In this document: in pieces, positions 10,353 through 19,907 of the stretch | Numbering within the stretch: the first letter of the stretch is position 1 | How the letters are laid out: every line of letters starts with the position of its first letter | Assembly (NCBI RefSeq): GCF_009674775.1 | Contig: NZ_WKKE01000015.1 | Location: 1 to 64,000 of the forward strand | Direction of reading: 5' to 3' | From: Flavobacterium sp. LC2016-23 | GTDB lineage: Bacteria > Bacteroidota > Bacteroidia > Flavobacteriales > Flavobacteriaceae | DNA length: 64,000 bases | Program-made: the position numbers and the translations under genes | Notes under the pieces: model-generated | Told to the model about the DNA's origin: nothing | Seen by the model: only the letters and a program-made list of their open reading frames with translations | The model's database searches: none

Positions 10353-11420
10353 ATGAAACACATATATAAAATCTTTATAGCTATTGCCTTAATGACAGGA
10401 CTTTGGTCTTGTGAAAACGAAACGGATTTGATGATTTTAGAGCCTCAGGAAGCTGCTTTCTCCATCATAACTCCGGAAAGCGGTTCTTCGACTATTTTAA
10501 ATAAAGATACACCGAACAATACGGCCCTGACCTTTACCTGGGAAAAAGTGAGTTACGGAACACCAACAATTGTTACGTATACCGTACAGTTTGCAGCCAG
10601 TAATACAGAATTTGCAGCTCCGGTAGATATTACGTCTTCGACTTCTACTCACGCCGCTATTTCAGTGGCTGAGCTTAATGCAAAAGCACTTGAACTGGGG
10701 CTTACAGCTGATGTTGAAGGAACCATCGATGTTCGAATTAAAGCAACGGTTGGAACAACACTTTCAGAGCCAAAACTTTCTACACCTATTACAATTGCAC
10801 TGACGCCTTACAGAGGTGTATTCCCTAGAATTGATTTGTTTTTAGTAGGGCCTGGTACCGCTGCAGGATGGAGTGTAACCAGCAACAATATGCCAATTTA
10901 CAGAGACACAAAAGAAAATGCCAAGTTCTATTATACCGGATATTTTAATAAAGATGGGTTTAAATTAATCGAACAAATTGGTTTCTGGGCTCCGGCTTAC
11001 GGAACAAACGGTGCCAAAGTACAATACAGAGCAACAGAAGGCGATACGGATCCGGGGGTATTCCCAACAACAGCTTCAGGGTATTATAGTTTTGAAGTGA
11101 ATCTTGAAGAATTGACATACAAAATCACACCGTATACAGGACCAATGACCACGTATGCAACCATTACTTTGACAGGATCTGTATTAACAGGCGATGATAC
11201 CGGCTGGAATACTGAAGTTCCTTTAGTACAATCTGCCTTTGATGCCCATATCTGGAAAGTGACCCAAACCTTTAAAGCCGGAAAAATGAAATTTAAAGCG
11301 AACAACAGCTGGGATGTCAGCTGGGGAGATAATGGCGGAGATATTATTGTGGAGGCCGGAAAATACGATATCTGGTTCAATGACTTAGATGGCCGTTATA
11401 TGTTCATCTCAACTCCATAA
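10353..11420 (+). CDS. SusE/SusF-like surface glycan-binding lipoprotein
   Basis: Lipoprotein of about 355 aa with Cys near residue 20 (MTGLWSCENE) followed by a SusE-type N-terminal Ig-like domain (FSIITPESGSSTILN...ALTFTWEKVSYG) and two starch-binding-like beta-sandwich domains (DLFLVGPGTAAGWS...; ITLTGSVLTGDDTGWN...). Family members bind the polysaccharide at the cell surface and help the SusCD complex. Third gene of the operon; corresponds by position to the surface glycan-binding protein of the B. thetaiotaomicron galactan locus. The ATG at 10353 is preferred to one four codons earlier (10341) because it begins directly with the signal. An intrinsic terminator follows it. Confidence 0.87.
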   Translation: MKHIYKIFIAIALMTGLWSCENETDLMILEPQEAAFSIITPESGSSTILNKDTPNNTALTFTWEKVSYGTPTIVTYTVQFAASNTEFAAPVDITSSTSTHAAISVAELNAKALELGLTADVEGTIDVRIKATVGTTLSEPKLSTPITIALTPYRGVFPRIDLFLVGPGTAAGWSVTSNNMPIYRDTKENAKFYYTGYFNKDGFKLIEQIGFWAPAYGTNGAKVQYRATEGDTDPGVFPTTASGYYSFEVNLEELTYKITPYTGPMTTYATITLTGSVLTGDDTGWNTEVPLVQSAFDAHIWKVTQTFKAGKMKFKANNSWDVSWGDNGGDIIVEAGKYDIWFNDLDGRYMFISTP

Positions 11421-11440
11421 ATTGAATTAAAAAAATAAGA

Positions 11441-11476
11441 GAAGCCTCAATGTTCTTATTTTGAGGCTTCTTCTTT
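11441..11476 (+). terminator. Intrinsic terminator between SusE-like and GH53 genes
   Basis: Perfect 10-bp stem GAAGCCTCAA/TTGAGGCTTC (11441-11450 and 11461-11470) with a 10-nt loop, followed by TTCTTT. It sits inside the locus, so it probably lets binding proteins and enzymes be expressed at different levels. Confidence 0.8.
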
Positions 11477-11527
11477 AAAAAAAAACTTATTTTAAATTCA
11501 AAATTTCACCAATTATAAATCATCATA

Positions 11528-12625
11528 ATGAAAAAATATATCAAAATTCTGGGGTTGCTCGTTATCACTGTCATTCAGTTTTCGTGCTCCAATAATGATG
11601 CTGCAGATACAGAAGCGGTGAACCCGCCGGATGCAAGTGATACTTTTATCAGGGCATCCGATGTTTCATTTCTTCCTCAAATGGAATCGTTGGGAACCAA
11701 ATTTTACAACAACGGCAAAGCTGAAGGAATGCTTACCACACTAAAAAATGCAGGCTGTAATACCGTGCGGATTCGTTTATGGAAAAATCCTGTAAACGGC
11801 CGTTCCGGTTTAAACGAAGTAAAACAACTGGCTCAAAAAGCAAGGAAAGCCGGTTTAAGAGTCTGGCTTACCGTTCACTATTCGGATACCTGGGCCGATC
11901 CGGGCGTTCAGACGACTCCCGAAGAATGGAAAAATCTATCTTTTACCGATTTAAAAACCGCCGTTACCAATTATACCTCAACCATAATTACAGAAATCAA
12001 TCCTGATATTATTCAGATTGGTAATGAAATCAATAGCGGCTTATTGTGGCCTCAGGGAAATCTGATCAGTAACGAACAACAATGTATCGCTTTATTAAGT
12101 GCTGCCAGTGCAACAGTTCGCAGCAAAGCGCCCAACACCAAAATAATGATTCATTATGCAGGTGTAAACGGCGGAGCTACAGATTGGTTTTTTACCAAAA
12201 TGAAAAGTATTGATTACGACTATATCGGATTATCCTATTATCCGGTTTGGCACGGTAAAGATTTAACAGAAGTAAAAAATACTATTGATGCTTTAGGACA
12301 GAAATTCAGTAAAAAAGTCCTGATTGCAGAAACCGCTTATCCTTTTACTTTATTGCACAACGATCAGACGAACAATATTGTAGGAACAAGTGATCAGCTG
12401 GTACCAGGATATCCGGCAACTCCGGCGGGACAAAGAACTTTTGTTACGGATATTAAAAACCTGGTAAAAACCTCTCAATTTGGACAAGGTTTTGCCTATT
12501 GGGGTGGCGAATGGGTGGCTTTTAAAGGACCACAATCAACAAGTGGTTCCACATTCGAAAATCAGGCTTTATACAGTTTTGATAACAACGCCTTATCCGT
12601 AATGCAGGCTTTCAGTAAAGACTAA
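11528..12625 (+). CDS. GH53 endo-beta-1,4-galactanase, lipoprotein (copy 1)
   Basis: Cleaves beta-1,4-galactan (pectin rhamnogalacturonan-I side chains, type I arabinogalactan). Lipoprotein signal with Cys20 (VIQFSCSNND), so it is membrane-anchored and probably on the surface. The GH53 core runs from about residue 40 (SFLPQMESLGTKFYN) with FRIRLW-like and VHYSDTWADPG motifs. Catalytic acid/base E167 in QIGNEINSG and nucleophile E268 in LIAETAYP are both present. 365 aa, normal length. Three nucleotides separate it from a second GH53 gene; the two are clearly related but diverged. Confidence 0.95.
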   Translation: MKKYIKILGLLVITVIQFSCSNNDAADTEAVNPPDASDTFIRASDVSFLPQMESLGTKFYNNGKAEGMLTTLKNAGCNTVRIRLWKNPVNGRSGLNEVKQLAQKARKAGLRVWLTVHYSDTWADPGVQTTPEEWKNLSFTDLKTAVTNYTSTIITEINPDIIQIGNEINSGLLWPQGNLISNEQQCIALLSAASATVRSKAPNTKIMIHYAGVNGGATDWFFTKMKSIDYDYIGLSYYPVWHGKDLTEVKNTIDALGQKFSKKVLIAETAYPFTLLHNDQTNNIVGTSDQLVPGYPATPAGQRTFVTDIKNLVKTSQFGQGFAYWGGEWVAFKGPQSTSGSTFENQALYSFDNNALSVMQAFSKD

Positions 12626-12628
12626 AAC

Positions 12629-13660
12629 ATGAAAAAATCACTTAAAATTATATCTTTTTTGCTGCTAATGGTCCTTGCATTTACTTCTTGTAAATCAAAA
12701 ATGATTAGCGAAAAAAACTCCTTTTCAAACGGGGCAGATGTAGGCTGGCTGCCACAAATGGAAGCTACAGGCTATAAATTTTATGATGCAGACGGTTCTG
12801 AGAAAGACTGTCTGCAATTATTAAAAGACCGCGGCATAAATACCATTCGTTTGCGCGTTTGGGTAAATCCCAATAATGATAAAGCCAGCGGACACTGCAG
12901 CCCCCAGGAAACAGTTGTCATGGCGGTTCGCGCGCAAAAAATGGGAATGCGTATCATGATCGATTTTCATTACAGCGATTCCTGGGCAGATCCCGGCAAG
13001 CAAAATAAACCGGCTGCCTGGGCCAAACATTCTTTTCCGGAATTGTTAAACGATGTGTACCAGCATACTTATGACGTTTTGGAAATGCTGAAAAAAGCCG
13101 GTGTTACGCCGGAATGGGTTCAGGTTGGAAATGAAATTCCGGGCGGTATGCTCTGGCCGGAAGGCAGTACGGAGAATTTCAGTCAGCTGGCGCAATTGCT
13201 GAACAAAGGATACGATGCTATAAAAGCAATCGATACAAAAATTAAAGTCATTGTGCATCTGGACGAAGGAAATAAAAGCGAAAAATTCCGATGGTTTTTT
13301 GATAAAGCGACTGAAAATAAGGTGAGATATGATGTGATTGGTTTGTCGTACTACCCGTATTGGATCAAAACCGATTATCAGAGTACCATTTTAGATTTGG
13401 AAAACAACCTGAAAGACATGGCTTCGCGCTATAATAAAGAAGTGATGGTCGTCGAAGTGGGAGGTGATTATACTTTAGTCCAAAACACCAAAGAAATGCT
13501 CGAAGCCACTATAAAAGCCGTAAAAAGCGTACCCGGTAATAAAGGTTTAGGCGTTATTTACTGGGAACCGCAAGGCGAAAAAAGCTGGAGCGGTTATCAG
13601 TTAAACGCCTGGCTTCCTGACGGAAAACCGTCACCGGCACTGGATGCTTTTAAAGAATAA
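12629..13660 (+). CDS. GH53 beta-1,4-galactanase, lipoprotein (copy 2)
   Basis: Second GH53 enzyme, 343 aa, lipoprotein signal with Cys about residue 21 (LAFTSCKSK). Shares WLPQMEATG, RLRVWVNP and FHYSDSWADPG with the upstream copy. Acid/base E169 in QVGNEIPGG and nucleophile E276 in MVVEVGGDY are present, but the nucleophile context differs from the usual ETAYP of GH53, which suggests a changed subsite or product pattern. Starts 3 nt after copy 1, so the two are co-translated. The pair may divide endo-cutting and trimming of oligosaccharides; that is inference. Confidence 0.93.
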   Translation: MKKSLKIISFLLLMVLAFTSCKSKMISEKNSFSNGADVGWLPQMEATGYKFYDADGSEKDCLQLLKDRGINTIRLRVWVNPNNDKASGHCSPQETVVMAVRAQKMGMRIMIDFHYSDSWADPGKQNKPAAWAKHSFPELLNDVYQHTYDVLEMLKKAGVTPEWVQVGNEIPGGMLWPEGSTENFSQLAQLLNKGYDAIKAIDTKIKVIVHLDEGNKSEKFRWFFDKATENKVRYDVIGLSYYPYWIKTDYQSTILDLENNLKDMASRYNKEVMVVEVGGDYTLVQNTKEMLEATIKAVKSVPGNKGLGVIYWEPQGEKSWSGYQLNAWLPDGKPSPALDAFKE

Positions 13661-13670
13661 ATATTTTTTT

Positions 13671-13719
13671 AATTAAAAATTAAAAATTAAAAATTAAAAA
13701 TTAAAAATTAAAAATTAAA
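13671..13719. repeat. Heptanucleotide tandem repeat (TTAAAAA)n
   Basis: About seven head-to-tail copies of a 7-bp unit TTAAAAA in the gap between the second GH53 gene and the GH2 gene, ending about 75 bp before the GH2 ATG. Repeats of this kind can change copy number by slippage. Here it would alter promoter or leader spacing, not a reading frame. Confidence 0.85.
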
Positions 13720-13794
13720 TTTTACCATTAAGATAATAAGTTTCATACAGATACATGGTCTTACTATTCTGGTGGTGAAAAAATAAAACCAAAA

Positions 13795-16236
13795 ATGAAA
13801 TTAATTTTTAGATCAATATTATCATTAGTGCTGCTGATTTTTTCGTCGGGAAAAATGATGTCGCAATCCACAACGGTTCTTTTAAAAGAGAACTGGCGTT
13901 TTTCCAAAGAAGTAACTGGAGATGCCTTTGCGGTAGATTTTGATGCTTCGAACTGGGAAAAAGTCAGTGTTCCGCACGATTGGGCCATTTACGGCCCTTT
14001 TGATAAGGAATGGGACAAACAGGTTTCGGCCATTGAACAAAACGGAGAAAAAGTTCCGACGGAGAAAACAGGCCGTACCGGGGCATTGCCACATATTGGT
14101 ACAGGCTGGTATCGCAATACCTTTTCGATTCCGGAGTTTAAAAAAGGCAAAAAAGCACTTCTTATTTTTGAAGGTGCCATGAGCGAACCTCAGGTTTTTT
14201 TAAACGGAAAAAAGATCGGAAACTGGGGGTATGGATACAGCTATTTTTATATTGATATTACAAATGATCTCCTTGCCGGATCAGAAAACGTGCTGGCCGT
14301 AAAATTGACCAATATGCCATTTTCTTCCAGATGGTATCCGGGAGCTGGTTTGTACAGAAAAGTGAGTATTGTGGTCAAAGAAGAAGAAAACTTTGTACAG
14401 TGGGGAACTTTTATTACCACTCCGGATGTTACGGAAAATTCCGCTGTTGTGGATCTTAAAGCTGAGGTGAATGGCAGTAATTTGTCTATGGTAACGCAAA
14501 TAAAAGACGCCGCTAATACTGTAGTAGCCACAGGGAAAGGTACTGAAGTGAAAGACGGAAAATTTCATCAGACTATTACTGTTGCCAAACCTCATCTGTG
14601 GAGTCCTGAGACGCCTTATTTGTACACGGCAGTAACGAAATTATACGCAGCTGACGGAACTTTAAAAGACGAACAAAGTATAAAATTTGGGATCAGATCG
14701 ATTAAATACGAAGCCCATAAAGGATTTAGCCTTAACGGAAAAGTGACAAAATTTAAAGGAGTTTGTCTGCATCATGACCTCGGACCTCTTGGTGCTGCGG
14801 TAAACAAAGCGGCGCTTCGCAGACAGCTTACGATTCTAAAAGATATGGGATGTAACGCCATCCGAAGTTCGCATAATATGCCTTCTTTTGAACAGCTTGA
14901 ACTGGCGGACGAAATGGGATTTATGTTTCTGGCGGAGAGTTTTGATGAATGGGCGAAGCCAAAAGTACAAAACGGATATCATCGCTTTTTTGAAGAATAT
15001 GCAGAAAAGGACATTGTCAATTTGGTGAGAGCCACACGAAATCATCCGTGTATTGTCATGTGGAGTTCCGGTAATGAAGTTCCGGATCAATATGGAGCGG
15101 AAGGTTTGACGAGAGCTAAATTTTTGCAGGATATTTTTCATAGAGAAGACCCTACGCGTCCGGTAACGGTAGGAATGGATCAGGTCAAACAGACTATGGC
15201 GTCCGGTTTTGGATCTTTGTTAGATGTACCCGGACTGAATTACAGAGTTCACCTTTATGAAGAAGCTTACAAATCGTTTCCACAAGGATTTATTCTCGGT
15301 TCCGAAACCGCTTCAACAGTGAGTTCAAGAGGAATTTATAAATTTCCAGTGGTACAGCAAAAAGAGAAACAATACGATGATTTTCAATGCTCTTCTTATG
15401 ATCTCGAAGCGTGCAGCTGGTCGAATGTTCCTGATGAAGATTTTGTATTGCAGGATGACAAACCGTGGGTTATTGGCGAATTTGTCTGGACCGGTTTTGA
15501 TTATTTGGGAGAACCTACGCCTTATGATGAAAAATGGCCCTCAAGAAGTTCTTATTTCGGAATTTCAGATCTGGCGGGACTTCCCAAAGACCGTTTTTAT
15601 CTGTACAGAAGCAGATGGAATACGAAGGATAAAACGCTTCATATACTGCCACATTGGAACTGGAAAGGAAGAGAAGGCGAAATTACTCCGGTTTTCGTTT
15701 ACACCAATTACGATAGCGCCGAGCTTTTTATAAACGGAAAAAGCAGGGGAGTGCAGAAAAAGAACAATTCAAGTCCGCAAAACCGCTATCGTTTAATGTG
15801 GAATGATGTGAAATATGAGCCCGGAACGGTAAAAGTGGTGGCATTTGATTCAAATGGAAAAATAGCTGCCGAAAGTGAGGTGAAAACATCCGGAGATCCG
15901 TATAAAATTGTGCTCGAAGCAGATCGCAAAGTGATCAAAGCCGATGGTGAGGATATTTCTTTTGTAACCGTTTCGGTGGTGGATAAAAACGGAATTCCAT
16001 GTCCAACAGCAGTCAACGAACTGCAGTTTAAAGTAACCGGCGCTGCAACGTACAGAGCAGCATGTAATGGCGATGCCACTTCTCTGGAAATATTTCATGA
16101 AAATAAAATGAAGCTTTTCAGCGGTAAACTTGTCGTCCTGGTTAAAGCAATCAAAACTGCAGGTGCAATCCAGTTGGAGATAACTGGTAAGGGGCTTCAG
16201 AAAGGGAAAATAAATTTAAAGGCAGAACGATACTAA
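13795..16236 (+). CDS. GH2 beta-galactosidase, periplasmic
   Basis: Releases galactose from galacto-oligosaccharides. Signal peptide at residues 1-23, then a sugar-binding jelly-roll domain (NWEKVSVPHDWAI), an Ig-like domain, the TIM barrel (FKGVCLHHDLGPLGAAVN, CNAIRSSHNMPS), acid/base E428 in WSSGNEVPDQY and nucleophile E562 in VIGEFVWTGFDYLGEPTPY. After about residue 620 there is a DUF4982-like segment and a C-terminal Ig/Big-like domain. 813 aa is usual for Bacteroidota GH2 beta-galactosidases of this build. Last gene of the galactan locus; corresponds to BT4667 by content. No lipobox, so probably periplasmic. Confidence 0.93.
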   Translation: MKLIFRSILSLVLLIFSSGKMMSQSTTVLLKENWRFSKEVTGDAFAVDFDASNWEKVSVPHDWAIYGPFDKEWDKQVSAIEQNGEKVPTEKTGRTGALPHIGTGWYRNTFSIPEFKKGKKALLIFEGAMSEPQVFLNGKKIGNWGYGYSYFYIDITNDLLAGSENVLAVKLTNMPFSSRWYPGAGLYRKVSIVVKEEENFVQWGTFITTPDVTENSAVVDLKAEVNGSNLSMVTQIKDAANTVVATGKGTEVKDGKFHQTITVAKPHLWSPETPYLYTAVTKLYAADGTLKDEQSIKFGIRSIKYEAHKGFSLNGKVTKFKGVCLHHDLGPLGAAVNKAALRRQLTILKDMGCNAIRSSHNMPSFEQLELADEMGFMFLAESFDEWAKPKVQNGYHRFFEEYAEKDIVNLVRATRNHPCIVMWSSGNEVPDQYGAEGLTRAKFLQDIFHREDPTRPVTVGMDQVKQTMASGFGSLLDVPGLNYRVHLYEEAYKSFPQGFILGSETASTVSSRGIYKFPVVQQKEKQYDDFQCSSYDLEACSWSNVPDEDFVLQDDKPWVIGEFVWTGFDYLGEPTPYDEKWPSRSSYFGISDLAGLPKDRFYLYRSRWNTKDKTLHILPHWNWKGREGEITPVFVYTNYDSAELFINGKSRGVQKKNNSSPQNRYRLMWNDVKYEPGTVKVVAFDSNGKIAAESEVKTSGDPYKIVLEADRKVIKADGEDISFVTVSVVDKNGIPCPTAVNELQFKVTGAATYRAACNGDATSLEIFHENKMKLFSGKLVVLVKAIKTAGAIQLEITGKGLQKGKINLKAERY

Positions 16237-17057
16237 TTAGAACAGTTCAGGCATGAAAAAATGATTTTCCTTTTCAAAATTACTTCTTTAATATCCGGTT
16301 TTTTTGCTCGGATAAAATGATAAGAATCATAAACCAAGTTGCATAAATAGCTTTTTACAGGAAACGAACAGATGAAAATACTTGTGTGATTTCGTTTCTT
16401 CAGGTGTAATGAATAAAATATTTTTGCATCAGAAATGCAATCAGAATAGTCCGCTAAAAGTTTCAAATCTTCTATTAAAAAGATCTGATTTGCTGCTTTT
16501 AAGGTCAAAAAAAGCCACTCAATTGAGTGGCTTTTTGTATTGAACTTTTTTTTTTGCAATCAAATACAAAACCTGAGAAACGACAAAATTTAAGCATCAA
16601 TAGCTGGTTTATTGATCTTTCTATAGGTAGCCAAGGGTTCAATACTGAGGATTGTGTCTTACTATTTTTGATCAGTATATGAATGAATGATTTTTCTTTC
16701 AAAAAAAGCACTTCCCGCGTTGCAAGGATATTCATACTACTATCCGGCTCGTCCGCGTACATCTATGATGCTTCGGGAATAGACATTTATAGTGACTTCC
16801 GATATCTATTTCTTTTCCGGCTTTTTCCGGCTCGTGAAGCCGACAAATGTTTTTATGTATTTGTAAAACAGGTATTTATACGTTCGGTCAGCCTGTTTTA
16901 TTACTGTAATTTTATTCTTATTAATTAAGCCTGGTTAGCATGTTGTGGTACTATTTCGCCTTAATCTAATTTTTTTAATAAAATCATAAACAACTAATTT
17001 TCAGGTCATATCAAATTAAAATTACATTTTTTTATTAATAAGTTAAACCCAAAAACA
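16237..17057. other. Long intergenic region before the sulfatase cluster
   Basis: No convincing gene on either strand; the open frames are short, rich in F, I and S, and lack family features. It contains the terminator at about 16507-16536, a short direct repeat CCGGCTCGT at about 16743 and 16829, and AT-rich sequence near 17000-17057 that should include the sulfatase promoter. It may hold the decayed end of a lost gene. Confidence 0.5.
16507..16536. terminator. Bidirectional intrinsic terminator
   Basis: Perfect self-complementary stem centred at about 16522 (core GCCACTCAATTGAGTGGC) with an A-run before it and a T-run after it. It can stop transcription on both strands and closes the galactan locus about 280 bp after the GH2 gene. 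Confidence 0.75.
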
Positions 17058-18590
17058 ATGGACCTAAAAGAAAAATTGAATCAAATTGGCCAACAGCCGG
17101 ACCTGATTCTTATTATTACAGATGAGCAACGTGCTACACAACATTTTCCACCGGGATGGGAAGAGAAAAATCTCCCTACCCTTACGTTTTTAAAACAAAA
17201 TGGATTTAGTTTTGACAGGGCTTTTTGCAATACCTGCATGTGCTCTCCTAGTCGGGCAACCTTATTTACAGGAACCTATCCTGCCAAACACGGGGTAAGT
17301 CAAACGCTAACCGAAGGAGGTCTTTTATCTCCTCAGGAGCCCACACTTGATAACTCCCTGCCGAATATCATGAATGTACTTTGGGCAGATGGATATGATG
17401 TTCAGTATCGGGGTAAATGGCATATGAGTAAAGGAGTAGCTCCTAATGGGACTAAAACGAATTACGAAGATCTTACAGCTGCCGATATTTCGTTGTACGG
17501 AGCAATGGGATGGGTCGCTCCTGATGCAGGCGAAGATGTTAATCCACTTAATTTTGGCGGCGGTTATGCGAATCATGACGCCAAATACACGGCGGAAGCC
17601 ATACAATACCTGAAGGAAGTTAAGGCAAAAAGAGCCGCAGGAGATCATAAACCCTATTGTCTTATTCTTTCCCTTGTTAATCCGCATGATGTTCTGGCCT
17701 ATCCAAAATCAGCCGGTACTTCAGGATACCATACCGATACCTGGTCGGGCAGAGAAATTGGCCTTCCGGCTACGGTAAATGAAAATTTGCTTGAAAATAA
17801 AAAACCCATGGCACAAGAGCAAATCTTACTTAATATGGCACTTAGCCTGGGAGAAATCAATAGTACGGAGGACAAGCTCAATTACATTAATTTTTATGGT
17901 TATTTATTGAGTCATGTTGATAAGGAAATTGGCTACCTGATTAATGAATTGTACAAGGAAGATGAAAATGGAAACCGACTGGCAGATTCTGCCATCGTTA
18001 CGCTAACATCAGATCATGGCGAAATGGGTCTGGCACATGGCGGTTTACGCCAGAAAACTTTTGTTGCATACGAGGAGGCATTGCGTGTACCACTTGTGAT
18101 TTCAAATCCGGTCCTGTTTAAAGACCGCGATATAAAGCAGTCAATGGCACTAGCCACACTGGCCGATATCCTGCCTACTTTTATTGATATCGCAAATGTA
18201 TCAAATCCGCCTACAGGTCTTGCAGGTACAAGTTTGTTGCCGATAATCGAAAATGGCACACCTGTTCAGCATAGCATTTTGTTTACTTATGATGATATTA
18301 AGGCGGGTTCGAATAGCAATTGGAACATCATTAAGGCGGCAAATCGTATTCGTTGTATCCGAACAGAAAAGTGGAAGTACGATTATTACTTTGATGCGGC
18401 AACCGCTTATTTCAAACAATATGAACTGTATGATCTGATCAATGATCCGCTGGAAATCACCAATCTGGCGTACGATCCCGCATACAGCGAAATTAGAAAA
18501 GATTTAGAAGCACAATTGCATCAGCTTGAGGTCGAAAAACTCTGGGTAAATATGCCAAAAGATGTTTTTAGTACGACAACCTTCAACTAA
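17058..18590 (+). CDS. Type I sulfatase family protein, no signal peptide
   Basis: Alkaline-phosphatase-superfamily sulfatase, 510 aa. The sulfatase signature C62-S-P-S-R66 (MCSPSRATLFTG) marks Cys62 as the residue converted to formylglycine. Metal-binding motifs ITDEQR near the start and LTSDHGEMGLAHG later are in place. GKWHMSKG supplies the usual active-site Lys and His. The N-terminus (MDLKEKLNQIGQQPDLILI) has no signal peptide, whereas most Bacteroidota glycan sulfatases are secreted, so this one probably acts in the cytoplasm on a small molecule. First gene of an unassigned cluster; the next gene follows after 59 nt. Phosphonate or phosphate monoester hydrolysis is also possible for this fold. 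Confidence 0.88.
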   Translation: MDLKEKLNQIGQQPDLILIITDEQRATQHFPPGWEEKNLPTLTFLKQNGFSFDRAFCNTCMCSPSRATLFTGTYPAKHGVSQTLTEGGLLSPQEPTLDNSLPNIMNVLWADGYDVQYRGKWHMSKGVAPNGTKTNYEDLTAADISLYGAMGWVAPDAGEDVNPLNFGGGYANHDAKYTAEAIQYLKEVKAKRAAGDHKPYCLILSLVNPHDVLAYPKSAGTSGYHTDTWSGREIGLPATVNENLLENKKPMAQEQILLNMALSLGEINSTEDKLNYINFYGYLLSHVDKEIGYLINELYKEDENGNRLADSAIVTLTSDHGEMGLAHGGLRQKTFVAYEEALRVPLVISNPVLFKDRDIKQSMALATLADILPTFIDIANVSNPPTGLAGTSLLPIIENGTPVQHSILFTYDDIKAGSNSNWNIIKAANRIRCIRTEKWKYDYYFDAATAYFKQYELYDLINDPLEITNLAYDPAYSEIRKDLEAQLHQLEVEKLWVNMPKDVFSTTTFN

Positions 18591-18649
18591 AAGACATTTT
18601 TAAAACCTAAAAAGTACCCAATTCAAATACTAACAAAAAAATACAAATC

Positions 18650-19678
18650 ATGTCACAAACTATAAAGTCAGAAGTGCATAAAGTACATTATGCGGATTTT
18701 AATAATCCTGCCGGACAAACCACAATACAGGGAATAAGAGGAGTTTCGGACTCTGAAAATGTATATATCGCAGGAAGCTTATTAAGTGAAAACAATCTCG
18801 TTCAGGGCTTACTTTACGAGGGAACACTTAAAAAAAATGGAGAAGAAGGAAAATGGCATGTTGTTAATTTTCCAGGTACTTCAACAACTACAGTTATTAA
18901 TACTTCCTGTTACGGACCCAATAACGGACCTCATGGCACCGTACAAATTGTAGGATCTTATAAAACAGCAGCTTCTACCGGTAAAGCTCCTAGTGGAAAT
19001 CTCGGATTCTATTATGAAGGTCCTGTTGATGGTTCCGGAACATGGGTTCAGGTCACACCTAATGGAGGAAATACCAATAATGTATTTGTTCACAGTGTAA
19101 TGGGAGGCCTTGCTGTTGGAAATTATGATGTTGAAAATGATAAAAATGGATATGCCTTTTTATATCACATTGCCAGTAAAGAATGTACCGAATTTAAAGT
19201 ACCGGATTCCTTAACGACTACCTTGTATGGTATCTGGCATAATGGAGGAGACAGTTATACAATGGCAGGAGGATATAGTACGGCAGAACTGGGAAAAATC
19301 AGCCAGGCTTTTCTTGTGGATTATGATTCTAAAACGAAACAAACCAGTAATTTAAAATCATTTAGTTACAAGAACGAAACAGCTTTATCTGTAATTACCC
19401 ATTTTGAAGGCATCACCATTGCTAAAGACAATGGCTATAATATGCCATCAGACTGGATTACCTTAAATGGAGAAAAAAGCGGAGCATCGTTTGTTTCTGT
19501 AAGCAGAAATGCTGACGGATCATTTGGAGAAGCAAACTGGGTGGATATTGATTTTCCGGACTCAACCGTAACAAGTGCCAATACCGTATACAGAAATAAC
19601 ATATTGGGTATTTATGTAATCGAAAACAGTTCTGATACCAAAACTATATCTTCTTTTGTTGCAAAAGTGAGCATTTAA
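18650..19678 (+). CDS. Unknown protein, probable beta-propeller (342 aa)
   Basis: Not assigned to a family. The sequence shows repeated blocks of about 45-60 residues with G-rich turns and YxAG or AGG strands (VYIAGSLLSENN, VQIVGSYKTA, LAVGNYDVENDKNGYAFLYH, YTMAGGYSTAELGKISQAFLVDYD, ITHFEGIT), which suggests a beta-propeller. There is no signal peptide, membrane segment or catalytic motif that I recognise. It follows the sulfatase after 59 nt and ends at a strong terminator, so the two form one transcription unit. Could be a binding or scaffold partner of the cluster enzymes; that is a guess from position. Confidence 0.7.
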   Translation: MSQTIKSEVHKVHYADFNNPAGQTTIQGIRGVSDSENVYIAGSLLSENNLVQGLLYEGTLKKNGEEGKWHVVNFPGTSTTTVINTSCYGPNNGPHGTVQIVGSYKTAASTGKAPSGNLGFYYEGPVDGSGTWVQVTPNGGNTNNVFVHSVMGGLAVGNYDVENDKNGYAFLYHIASKECTEFKVPDSLTTTLYGIWHNGGDSYTMAGGYSTAELGKISQAFLVDYDSKTKQTSNLKSFSYKNETALSVITHFEGITIAKDNGYNMPSDWITLNGEKSGASFVSVSRNADGSFGEANWVDIDFPDSTVTSANTVYRNNILGIYVIENSSDTKTISSFVAKVSI

Positions 19679-19710
19679 AAAGAAGATAATGTAATTAAAA
19701 ATATCCTGTA

Positions 19711-19753
19711 AAAAATGCGTAAATGTTCCTTTTGAACTTTTACGCATTTTTTT
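19711..19753 (+). terminator. Intrinsic terminator after the propeller gene
   Basis: Perfect stem AAAAATGCGTAAA/TTTACGCATTTTT (19711-19723 and 19738-19750) with a 14-nt loop and a T-run. It splits the cluster into a two-gene unit (sulfatase, propeller) and a following oxidase unit. Confidence 0.85.
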
Positions 19754-19907
19754 GTTTCCTTCCGTATATCGTTTGTCTTATGCCTTATAATCCCCGTTTG
19801 GTGTCATTTTTTTAGAATTGATTTTGGATCTCCACTACTTTAGATTGATCACAATGCTACTGTATTGTTCCAAATATATTTCTAAATCTGCTATAAAGAA
19901 GAAAACT

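Noticed and set aside
16233-16928. Frames of 81-108 codons after the GH2 gene
   Set aside because: Rich in F, I, S and K, no start context, and they run through the terminator palindrome at 16507-16536.
17058-18590. Sulfatase as part of the galactan locus
   Set aside because: No signal peptide, 0.8 kb away beyond a bidirectional terminator, and type I galactan is not sulfated.
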